NCBI RefSeq assembly: GCF_905163445.1
Contig: NC_053202.1
Location: forward strand, 11,098,001-11,162,000
DNA: 64,000 bases
Source: Pararge aegeria
Taxonomy: Eukaryota; Arthropoda; Insecta; Lepidoptera; Nymphalidae
Direction of reading: 5' to 3'
Shown here: positions 55,845 through 64,000 of the stretch, in pieces
Layout: each line of letters opens with the position of its first letter
How positions within the stretch are numbered: position 1 is the first letter of the stretch
Translations under genes and position numbers: made by a program
The notes under the pieces: generated by a model
Seen by the model: the letters and a program-made list of their open reading frames with translations, nothing else
Databases searched by the model: none
Told to the model about the DNA's origin: nothing

Positions 55845-56092
55845 CTAATCTCAGGAACTGCTGTTACGAACAGGACAAGGCTTCTTGGAAGCAGGCCGCT
55901 ACACTCTCATCTCTTACAAGTTGGAAAAATTCTGAAGATTGTAAACTGTAAAATGATGTTGAAAAAGAGAAATCTGTAGAGGTTTTTTTAACTATAATCT
56001 GAATTCTGACCCGATTGTAGAGTCTTTACAAACAGACTGAATTGGCGTTTCAAAAGTGCTTATGAACAAATCCTACTTGAAATTTATATCAC
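55845..56092 (+). mobile_element. LINE E-II 3' end, degraded
   Basis: GCTTCTTGGAAGCAGGCCGC, AATGATGTTGAAAAAGAG, TTTCAAAAGTGCTTATGAAC. Abuts a minus-strand SINE-A directly. Confidence 0.5.
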
Positions 56093-56093
56093 A

Positions 56094-56314
56094 TGCACAC
56101 ATCGCCATCTAGCCCCAAAGTAAGCGTAGCTTGTGTTATGGGTACTAAGATAACTGATGAATATTTTTATGAATAAAATACACATAAATTCCTATAATAT
56201 ACAAATAAACACCCAGACACTGAAATACATTTATGAATTTTTCCAGTTGTGGGAATCGAACCCACGGCTTTGGCCGCTGAAAGCAAAGTCGCCTACTGCA
56301 CAAACCGGCTATCT
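56094..56314 (-). mobile_element. SINE-A
   Basis: 3' block CATCGCCATCTAGCCCCAAA on the plus strand and the B-box GGGTTCGATTCCCACAACTG on the minus strand; the head is diverged. Confidence 0.75.
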
Positions 56315-56699
56315 ACAAGAACAATGAATATGATGACATATTCATATAAATGTTATATAATTCAATGTATTTCATGAAGCATTGATGTAGCATAAATCGC
56401 GAAAATTTGCTTCTTAATCAATAAATTAATAGATACATTAAACCTGATTTGTTTAAAAAACACATGTCATCGACATCTCGAAGCGATTCACACATTGGAA
56501 GCGGTCGTTAAGTTAATTTATAGAGGTCAATAAAACGCGGTATTCCTATCTACTAATTTATTTTGATTTAGTGGGCGGCTGACGATTTATTGCCCTATTT
56601 CCTCATTTGTACCACGACTGTTTTGTTTGTTTAACAAACAAAGTTTTAAGGGCCCTGGGGGCTTACTTGCATCGCTTAAAGCAGTATTACTTTAAAAAT

Positions 56700-57535
56700 C
56701 CATCACCATAATTTCAACCAATCGATGTCCAATACTGGACATAGGTCTTTTGTAGGGAGTTCCACAATCTGCGGTCCTGGGCCGCTTGCCTCCAGCGGCT
56801 CCCACCGACTCGCCTGATGTCATCTTTCCACCTCGTTGGGGGCCGACATACGCTGCGTTTACCGGTGTGGGGTCGCCATTCTAGCACCTTAAGACCCCAA
56901 TGTCCATGGTTTCTCGGAGCTATGTGCCCTGCCCATTGCCACTTCAGCTTCGTGACTCGCTGAGCTATGTCGGTAACTCTAGTTCTTCTACGGCTCTCCT
57001 CATTTCTGATTTGATCACGTAGAGATACTCCAAGCATAGCTCTTTCCATCGCCCTTAGGTATATGTACGTACATAGGTATATGTACTTGTCTACAATTTC
57101 GAGTGCAGAGCTACCAACAATTACTGAGTGAGCGGAACATAAGCATTACACATAATTTTCGTCTTGCTCATGTTCATACGAAGGCCCATCTGTTGATAAA
57201 CTCTGGTGAGGTCATTGAGCATCGCATTACGGTCTTCCAGAGTCTCTACCATTATGACGAAGAAGTCATATCGAGAACCTTAAAAAAACGCTTCGGGGAG
57301 ATAACATCTCCCTGTCGCACTCCTCGCTGCAATTGGATCGGTCTTGTAGTCTGGTCCTGTATACGGACTGACATAGCGGCGTTTATGTACAAACTCTTCA
57401 AAACTTTGTTGAACCGGGAGTCAATTCGTCATCTCTGCTGTGACCTTAACACAGTCTAGGTTTCCACCAAAGAAAAAAAGGCTTTCTTATAGTCCACAAA
57501 CGCTAAGCAAAGTTGCCGGTGATACTCTTCGGTCG
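56700..57535 (-). mobile_element. RTE-type LINE, rearranged
   Basis: The C-terminal part is open at 56714-57049 (ERAMLGVSLRDQIRNEESRR ... VYQYWTSIG-like end). Then an internal deletion joins it near 57055 to earlier RT sequence (57060-57535, VSTRFDD-region and CLAF region) with indels and stops. Pseudogenised. Confidence 0.7.
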
Positions 57536-57926
57536 GAAGGGTTTGAAGTAAGTGATATTTTAACTACTTAAAACGCAAATAACTTTTCAACACACTTTGA
57601 AATGAGAGAGGTGCGTGTCGTAGTCAAGCTACTCCTACTCACTGGGCTATCACCAGATCGCTTTTTTTCATCTATGATATATATAGAATATAATATATAT
57701 CATAACGTATACATATACGCTACATCATAGTTAGTGACTGAGTTAAGTAATTGGACTATATCTTAGTTGTAACTATTCATAAGAAGAATTATAAGTTCAA
57801 AATAAGTTACTCATTAATCAAGTAAATAGGCTATATTGTAATAGATACTAAAATCTCATTCTTTATGGTAGCTAAAAAATTTACAACTGTTTGTAAAATG
57901 AACATTATAAGGATAATTAGTATATA

Positions 57927-58409
57927 CAGTCAAACCTGGATAAGCGAGAGTTCAAGGGAGCACAATCTCATTCTCGCTTATAGAGGTTTCTCACTAACCC
58001 GAGTTTCTCGCTAATGCAGGTACATGGGTAGCGTTTCTCTCTTATAGAGGTACGCAGCAATAATAAGACATATCTATTCATGCACTATGTAATTTTATTT
58101 TATTTAGAACTTATTTACATTTAAAAAAATCCGTGAATTTCGTTTGGGTTTCTGTTTTTGTATTTTGAATGTTTTTCTCTAACTCATAAATTTTGTCGAA
58201 TATTGCTTGCTCGACTGTCGCTTATAGAGGTATAGATAAGTAGCAGTCTCACTTACGGAGGTCCGTGAGGGAAAAACGACTCTCTCTTACAAAGGTTTCT
58301 GTTTCTCGCTAATAGAGGTTTTGGGAGCTTAAAATGACGGGTCCTGGCTATTACTCTCACTTATAGAGTTTTCTCACTTATCCAGTTCTCACTTACCCAG
58401 GTTTGACTG
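57927..58409. mobile_element. TA-flanked pogo/mariner-like MITE with internal repeat array
   Basis: 483 bp. The left end CAGTCAAACCTGGATAAGCG and right end ACTTACCCAGGTTTGACTG form terminal inverted repeats of about 25 bp, with TA on each side. Inside, TCTCGCTTATAGAGGT and variants (CTCACTTACGGAGGT, CTCTCTTACAAAGGT, CTCACTTATAGAG) recur about nine times on the plus strand. There is no transposase frame. A TA duplication and CAGT-type TIR indicate the Tc1/mariner/pogo superfamily. Confidence 0.78.
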
Positions 58410-58857
58410 TATGTATGATGAATATATATCTTATCATTACTTATTATAGTACCCACATAATCCCCAGATGGGATTGTGGCCAAGCGTAAAACTGATATAG
58501 TAAAAAAATGCTGTCGTTAATGACTTCAATCATTAAGAGATTCGCGTCATTCCTGCGCGGCATACTCAGAAAAATGCGCGCGCGCAGCCAACATGAAACA
58601 AATGAAAATCGCCCAGGAAATCATAATTGGCTATCGATTTCTTAAACGTTATCTGTGATCGCATTTTTAGAGAACAAAAACGTACAGATCAATAGATAAC
58701 TAGATTCGATTATTAAGTAAGTTAGTTATAATCGATTACCAATGCTTTGCCGGCATTTTTAAATGGCGTGTACCTATTTATATGCTTAGGTTAAATTAAA
58801 TTAGTATTTCATTCAAGGGAAAATGCATATTATTTTATAACAGATCACCAAATTAAA

Positions 58858-59118
58858 TCTTCGAGATGTCTCTCAACAAATTCAAAGTTTAATATAAAAC
58901 GTAAGGTTATAGAAAAATTACATTATAATATTAAGGTTTACTTAAACGACAAAAATGTTTGGGTGTGAGTTACTCTAACTTCATGGCTAAATATAAATTG
59001 ACTGTGAGATGGTGATAACAAAAAAATATCTGTTAAGTTTGTTGAGGGCTCTGTCTTCTTAGACCAGGGTGAATTTGGAATCATCTCAGTTTTAGGTTTA
59101 AGTTGCAAACAAGTATGT
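58858..59118 (+). mobile_element. LINE D 3' part
   Basis: CGAGATGTCTCTCAACAAAT, TACTTAAACGACAAAAATGT, GTGAGATGGTGATAAC, TTAGACCAGGGTGAATTTGG. The coding frame is broken. Followed by a SINE-C. Confidence 0.55.
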
Positions 59119-59135
59119 TTGATTACGTAATAGTA

Positions 59136-59395
59136 CATCATCATATCACCCATTAGCGGCCCATTACAGGGCCCCACAATGAGAAGGGGTAATAAATGGC
59201 CGTAGTCAACTACGCTGGACCAGTGCAGATTGGTGGACTCCATTATGTAGAACTCTCAGGCATGCAGGTTTCCTCACAATGTGTTCCTTCACCGTTGAAG
59301 CAAGTGATATTTCAATTACTTAAAACGCACATAACTTAGAAAAGTTGGAGATTGCGTGCTAGGATTCGAACTCCTGGTTGGGTTATCACCGCTTA
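59136..59395 (-). mobile_element. SINE-C
   Basis: ATCATCATATCACCCATTAG, CATGCAGGTTTCCTCACAAT, GGATTCGAACTCCTGGTTGG. Confidence 0.72.
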
Positions 59396-59514
59396 TGATT
59401 TTTTTAAATAGCGGGAAACGAACAATTGTCTAAAACTAATTTACTATAAGGTAGTTTTGGTTGTTTATGTTGTAAATGAGTCACTAAATAGTTGCCTTCA
59501 TGACAAGACACCTT

Positions 59515-59775
59515 TGTCTGTCGGGCAACACCTTGTCTAATTAATGGCCGAGTTTTCGCCCCGCTCGTTAATTCTGTCATCGGCTGTTAAATTAATTACA
59601 GATTATTGATTCGGTATACGATTTTATTGCGCGATAAAGTTTGTCGGAGGTCCGCAATGCTTGATTGGAAAACTGTTTAAGGTCACGCTTAAAGATTACT
59701 GCGTCGGCTTTTAGTTAAATAGTTTTAAGCGATTTATTAGAGGCGATAATGACAAAATGTAGTTCGGAAACAAAA
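59515..59775. promoter_or_regulatory. Repeat-free block rich in TAATTA-type sites
   Basis: CTAATTAATGGCCG, CTCGTTAATTCTGTCATCGG, TTAAATTAATTACAGATTAT, GATTTTATTGCGCGATAAAG. Balanced composition and absence of repeats set it apart from its surroundings. Confidence 0.25.
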
Positions 59776-60297
59776 ATCTGACAACTGCATTTTAACTTCG
59801 GGTAAAAACAGTTAAATAATATTAATAATTTATTAGCTAGAATTGTGGGTTACAATAGGTTGTTTAACAATAATACAAATGCACTCCTACACAATCTATT
59901 GTCAACGACAGTGTGCAAATCTTTTCTGTTTGTACTGTGTTGTATTATACTATAATATTCAAACTAATTAAAAAAAATTAAGAAAATGAAATTAATTAAG
60001 TCAAATTTTAGATGAAGTCGTCATTTAAATACAGTATGATGATGAATACAGTAAACACTATCGTAAGTTTTATCGTTAAGTGTCTTGAAAAAAAACTCTC
60101 CTAAAAGTCTAGAGAGGCAAATTCTTGTGGCAGACTGGCAGATTATAATATAAAGTTATAGCCATGAAATACGAATTATTAGAAAAAAAAAACTATTATT
60201 TCTCATTTAAACTACTATCTGTGCCGCGAAGTTTCTGTCGAGTTTAGTTAAACTCTTAAGTCTGGCTACTTAAAGAAAGCCATCAAGCCATCGATAT
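59776..60297. other. No feature recognised
   Basis: A+T-rich, repeat-poor stretch between the TAATTA-rich block and a SINE-A. Confidence 0.3.
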
Positions 60298-60925
60298 GAC
60301 GGCCGACTGGGGCAGTAGGCAGCGATTCAGCTTTCTGAGTTCAAGGCTGTGGATTCGATTCCCACAACTGGAAAATGAATGTCTTGCAGGGTGTTTATCT
60401 ATCTATCTATATATATAATAGTGAAAGTGTGTGGTTATGTTCCGTATAGGCTCCGAAACGGCTGGACCGATTTCAATAAAACTTTCAGGGAATGTCCGGA
60501 TTGACCTGGCGAGTAATCCTGTAAAGTTTGGTGACGATCGGAGCACTCCTATTTTTGAACTGTCAAACTGTCAAATACAGGTTTTATTTACTATGATGAT
60601 ATTCTATTGTTGGGTGTACATGGGTGTAGATAATGATCTTCACCCGCTCGAGAAGAGAATAGAAGAGAATGAATACGGAGAGAAATAAATGATTTAATAT
60701 AATATGAGACTTAAATTAAAAATTTAATGATGTAAGTTTATTGTTTACATAAAATAAAGCAAAATCTAGCCCGGCGAAGCGGGCTGGGCACGCTAGTATG
60801 TTATAAGTATTTATGTGTATTATATTCATAAAAACTATTCATTAAGCTATTTAGTACCCATAACACAAGCTACGCTAACTTTGGGGCTTAGATCGCGACG
60901 TGTGTATTGTCGTAGTATATTTATT
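60298..60925 (+). mobile_element. SINE-A interrupted by a Helitron
   Basis: Head and B-box at 60298-60405 (GACGGCCGACTGGGGCAGTA, GGATTCGATTCCCACAACTG) and 3' half at 60797-60925 (AGCTACGCTAACTTTGGGGC) flank the Helitron at 60406-60796. Confidence 0.82.
60406..60796 (+). mobile_element. 391-bp Helitron inserted in SINE-A
   Basis: Same length as and nearly identical to 27233-27623. It starts TCTATATATATAATAG, has a hairpin AGCCCG GCGAAG CGGGCT, and ends CACGCTAG before T. The host SINE-A is split between GGGTGTTTAT and TATGTTATAAGTATTTATG. Confidence 0.82.
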
Positions 60926-61004
60926 CATCGTCAACCGTAATTTTTTAATTATTATCATCATCAAGCAAAACTACGCAGAGCATACAATTAACAAGTCCCA
61001 CAAA

Positions 61005-61525
61005 CTGCCGCTCTGTGTCCATGAACCTGAAACGTAGGTGTTAAGCCACATGGGCCTGTAATTACACCGGCAACCGCACCCTTCAGAGTGGAACAAAGGA
61101 ATGCTGCTTGGCGGCAGACGCATGGCGTTAGTACTTCTGGATTAGAGCTCTGTTACTAAAGGTTCTACTGCTACTAAATCTGAATAAACGCACGATGTAA
61201 ACAAGTATCGCGGCGAGCGATTGACGATAAACAAACTACGCTGGACTGAACAGAAAGATTATCATGGAGTATAACGCATTTTGCTTACGTGACGATTTCT
61301 AGTGATTTCCACCACATACTTTTTGTGACAGTGCTCGTCCGGGGTAGTACAACGACATGCCTATTTCTGCCGCTAAGCAGCATTGTTGTTATCAAAGGCA
61401 CATGAGGCTTAACGCCTACACCTCAAATTGATGGACACAGGTCGGCATGTCGCAGGACGTGCTCCTCGCATGCATGCAAGTGTTGCTCTGTTTATAGGCG
61501 ACGGTTTTTCACTTAACATCAGATG
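61005..61525. mobile_element. Two family K copies in inverted orientation
   Basis: 61005-61190 (minus: CACCCTTCAGAGTGGAACAA, GCTGCTTGGCGGCAGACG) and 61318-61525 (plus: GTGACAGTGCTCGTCCGGGG, GCCGCTAAGCAGCATTGTTG) face each other about 130 bp apart. Confidence 0.5.
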
Positions 61526-61547
61526 GACTATCTGTTTGTTCTGCCAA

Positions 61548-61850
61548 TCCCTATCCCTACTTCCCTACTAATATTACAAATGTCAATGTAAGTTTGTTTG
61601 TTACGCTTTCACGCAAAAACTACTTAACCGATCCTCATGAAGCTTTGTACACATATTCTTGGAAGTGTTAGAAGTAATATAGTATAATTTTTATCCTGAC
61701 ATTAAGTTCAGTTACTTTGGGAGAGGGGATGAGTGTTTGACGATTTTGCACCATAACTCCGACAAATAATATGTGTTTAATTTGGCCCAAACTGTGGTTG
61801 GCGATAGAGGACGGAACTCCTCAGCGGACAGCAGCAAACCCCTCATTTAA
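61548..61850 (+). mobile_element. Helitron (family H), 5' part, cut by Harbinger
   Basis: It starts TCCCTATCCCTACTTCC and continues TAAGTTTGTTTGTTACGCTT and GGACGGAACTCCTCAGCGGA, as in 31736-32184. Homology stops at CTCATTTAA where the Harbinger element begins; the missing 3' end should lie on the far side of that element. Confidence 0.75.
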
Positions 61851-62064
61851 GGGCCATCGCCCACGGCGACTTTTTGTAGCGATACAGTAGCGATGCTGTC
61901 GCGTGTCCGCATCGATACAGTCGCGAAACGGTCGCTAGCTGTGTGCCCTCGCCCACGGTCTTAGATTCAGTCGCGAAGCAAACGCGATACTGTCGCGCTT
62001 CTGTCTCGATGCAAACGCGATTCAGTAACAGCACAAAAATACCTGCGATCGCTACAGTTGCAAG
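61851..62064. repeat. Harbinger subterminal repeat region
   Basis: Dense short repeats in both orientations: CGCCCACGG at 61858 and 61950, GCGATACAGTAGCGATG, CGATACAGTCGCGAA, GCGATACTGTCGCG, GATTCAGTCGCGAAGC, AACGCGATTCAGTAAC, GCGATCGCTACAGTTGC. They share a CGATACNGTCGCG-type core. Such subterminal arrays are typical transposase or partner-protein binding sites (inference). Confidence 0.7.
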
Positions 62065-62375
62065 ATGGACTCCGTTGAGGCAACATTAGTCACGTTGTCT
62101 TTGGTGCTGCTTTTACGTAAGCAGCCGAAGCGCAGGCAACGAAAGCAGCGTCAATATTGGATGCACCCATTTAATAAAGAGAGATTACTCAGTGGACATC
62201 ATGTAACAACGTTTAAAATACTAAAATCCTATGATCTCAAATTCAGAAGTTGTTATAGAATGTCATATTCGACGTTTTGTGAATTGCTTTCCATTGTAAA
62301 ACCAGAGTTGACACGCAGAAATACAGTGATGAGACAATGTATATCAGCTGAAGAACGACTAACAATAACTTTAAG
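62065..62375 (+). CDS. PIF/Harbinger transposase, exon 1
   Basis: Encodes 103 residues from ATG at 62065, plus two bases of the next codon. The basic N-terminus (KQPKRRQRKQRQYWMHPF) is followed by NKERLLSGHHVTTFKI, a MSYSTFCELL helix and CISAEERLTITL, the usual N-terminal region of HARBI1-like/ALP1-like transposases, thought to be a helix-turn-helix DNA-binding part. The donor GTAAGA (62376) follows TTA AG; the spliced codon AGG gives R104 and runs into YLATG, the expected family sequence. The 5' UTR is the subterminal repeat region. Confidence 0.88.
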
Positions 62376-62515
62376 GTAAGAAAAACCAAATTTTATGTTA
62401 ATTATCTTTTAATAGTTTTTGCACATTTTTAATCACAACTTAAAAAAATAATTATTATAATTCAATATTAATCATACTTAAACTTAATTAAGGTTTTAAT
62501 TTCTTACTTTTTACT

Positions 62516-63219
62516 TTACGGCGAATATAGGTTTGTGATAATAGAATCTTGTGTAGAATCATCATTACTGTAATTATATTCATTATCATTATCATTATGT
62601 TGCAATGAACTACCTGCAGTATTGACATTGGCACCAGCAGGCGTTGGCGCCGAGTGGTAGCTATTTATTAGTTGCGACACACTACTTTCATTGCTTGTAC
62701 GAGCAGGAGTTGTGTCGTAGCTTTGGTATCCAGACTGATATCCATAGTGACTGGTGTATGCAGACGTTTGTGCCATATTGTTATATTTGCGAAGCAAATT
62801 TATCATTTCAGCTTTCGCATCGAGTTTATATTCTTCTTTTATGGAATTAAAATGTGGAAAAAGTGAAAGTAAAAAATGTTGATCTGGATGTTGAATGGCG
62901 GGCGTGGCTTTGTTCAATTTCTCAGTTAGAATTTCGTATAATTTGTTTTGTGCATCATCAACGCCATCACTTGTTTTAAGCTTCTTTGATTTTGGAATAA
63001 CAAAAGATTCCAAACAGCCTTCGGAGTCGTTTTCCTCAGTAACTGTAGGTCGACTTGGTGGTCTGATTTCGGTCAAAGGTTGTAAAAATGACAATAATTT
63101 ATAGTAAACATATTGTTTTCTGGGTTTAGCCCCGGACCCACTGGGACAATTTTTTTCTTTCAGCCGTTCTCTGTTAAAGCAATCTTTTAAACTTTTCCAT
63201 TTTTTCTGGAGTTCAATAG
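62516..63219 (-). CDS. MADF/BESS-domain protein of the Harbinger element, last exon
   Basis: About 234 residues ending in TAA on the minus strand. The start has the C-terminal half of a MADF domain (ELQKKWKSLKDCFNRERLKE ... QYVYYKLLSFLQPL). A BESS motif follows (DQHFLLSLFPHFNSIKEEYK), then a Ser/Tyr/Asn/Asp-rich tail. The acceptor cttttttcag ends at 63220, so the exon starts phase 1 at 63219; an upstream exon with the MADF N-terminal half (the LWD region) is needed. None is seen between 63220 and 63459, so it should lie beyond 64000. PIF/Harbinger elements carry a second Myb/MADF-like protein that brings the transposase to the nucleus and to DNA. Here it sits antisense within the transposase intron. 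Confidence 0.82.
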
Positions 63220-63459
63220 CTGAAAAAAGATATACAAATTTATTATTGTTATGCAATTGAAAAATTAATGCAAATGGAGCTAGAACCTTACGACCTTGGC
63301 ATCCCTATTTAGCTCGGATCATCTTGACTCGGAGAGTTAAAATGAATATCACCCTTAAATTGCCTACCCCGACAAGGATTACAGGTTTACAGGCGTGATT
63401 TATATATTTGTAGGTATGTATTTTTTATTACTTTATTTTCTTTTTTCCTTTTTTTACAG

Positions 63460-64000
63460 GTACTTAGCAACTGGATGTAATTTCACAGATCTTCATTTGG
63501 ACTTTAAATGTGGACATACTACTGCACGTACGATTGTAAAGGAAACTGTGGAAGTAATATGGAAAAAAGTAAAAGACATCTCCATGCCAGAGCCAACAGA
63601 AGAATTACATTTAGAAACCGCTGAAGGATTTATGAAACATGCTAATTTTCCTAACTTAATTGGAGCAATAGATGGAAAACATATAAGAATTATAAAACCA
63701 TGTCATACCGGCTCAGAATATTACAATTACAAACATTTTTTTTCCATCGTTTTGTTAGCAATATGTGACGCTAATTACAATTTCATAGATATAGATGTCG
63801 GATGTTATGGAAAGAGCTCAGATTCAACAATACATGACAGCAGCGAATGGGTAAAAAAGTTACGACAAGGAAATTATAATTTACCTCAACCAAGACCTAT
63901 ATCTAACAATGGAATACCTATACCGTTTTCGTTTATTGGCGACGAAGGATTTGCTTTATCACAACACTTGCAAAGACCATACGCTGGTAAACATTTACCA
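63460..64000 (+). CDS. PIF/Harbinger transposase, exon 2 (DDE nuclease domain), partial
   Basis: The acceptor is ctttttttacag (AG 63458-63459). The exon is open for 180 codons to the window edge: YLATGCNFTDLHLDF, then NFPNLIGAIDGKHIRI (first catalytic D, about residue 175), DVGCYGKSSD (second D, about 216 or 225) and GDEGFALSQHL (acidic E about 266). These fit the DDE_Tnp_4 domain of Harbinger transposases, which cut and paste elements with 3-bp TWA duplications together with a partner DNA-binding protein. About the last 60-80 residues are expected beyond the window. Confidence 0.9.

Larger units (their letters stand above)
61851..64000 (+). mobile_element. PIF/Harbinger transposon, left part (runs off window)
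   Basis: It begins GGGCCATCGCCCACGGCGAC immediately after TAA, in the middle of a Helitron whose consensus at that point reads CTCATTTAAGGCTTAG. That fits the 3-bp TWA target of PIF/Harbinger elements. After about 210 bp of subterminal repeats come a HARBI1-like transposase (plus strand, two exons) and a MADF/BESS protein exon (minus strand). Both frames are open, so the copy may be recent or active (inference). The right TIR lies outside. Confidence 0.82.

Noticed and set aside
62644..63104. Plus-strand frames of 64-69 codons in the transposase intron
   Set aside because: Antisense shadows of the MADF/BESS exon.

Overview
The window looks like nuclear DNA of a lepidopteran insect (moth or butterfly). 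It is A+T-rich and intron/intergenic in character, packed with tRNA-derived SINEs, Helitrons with TC...CTAG ends, RTE-like and Jockey-like LINE fragments and small foldback/MITE elements of the kind that fill lepidopteran genomes. I cannot name the species. Nothing bacterial (operons, ribosome binding sites, CRISPR) is present.

Only one host gene is recognisable: the 3' end of a Drop/msh (Msx-class) homeobox gene on the minus strand. One exon (26856-27043) carries homeodomain residues 1-44. A phase-0 intron of 1354 bp follows, and the last exon (25253-25501) carries residues 45-60 and a short alanine/glycine/proline-rich tail. The N-terminal exon(s) are not seen in the 37 kb to the right, so much of the window beyond 27 kb is either a very long intron or the upstream region of this gene. 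Sequence downstream of the stop holds a degenerate repeat array and a perfect 21-bp hairpin. A duplicated block of about 170 bp with ATGCAAAT octamers at 38.7-39.3 kb, and a TGATTGACAG (PBX/MEIS-type) site at 55.5 kb, are candidate regulatory DNA.

The right edge (61851 to the window end) is the left part of an apparently autonomous PIF/Harbinger DNA transposon inserted at a TAA site in a Helitron. Its transposase has two exons (62065-62375, then 63460 to the edge). The transposase intron contains, on the opposite strand, the last exon of the element's second gene, a MADF/BESS DNA-binding protein. The two genes therefore interlock, which is the most unusual arrangement in the window.

The rest is repeat-rich. 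The recurring families are: SINE-A (tRNA head beginning GACGGCCGATTGGCGCAGT), SINE-C (tail in TGATGATG), SINE-G, a tRNA-like family T, RTE-type LINEs with (GAT)n tails, several Jockey/CR1-like LINE 3' ends (D, E-I, E-II, M), Helitrons, an 8-bp-TSD hAT MITE family (TIR CAGTGGCGTGC), a TA-TSD pogo-like MITE with an internal repeat array, and family L foldbacks. Nested insertions give a relative order: RTE into SINE-C, Helitron into SINE-A, Helitron into LINE, SINE-G into LINE, hAT MITE into LINE, tRNA-like element into hAT MITE, Harbinger into Helitron. Most open frames outside the named genes are remnants of these elements or chance frames. Family letters are labels used here only, and boundaries of degenerate repeats are approximate, read by eye.
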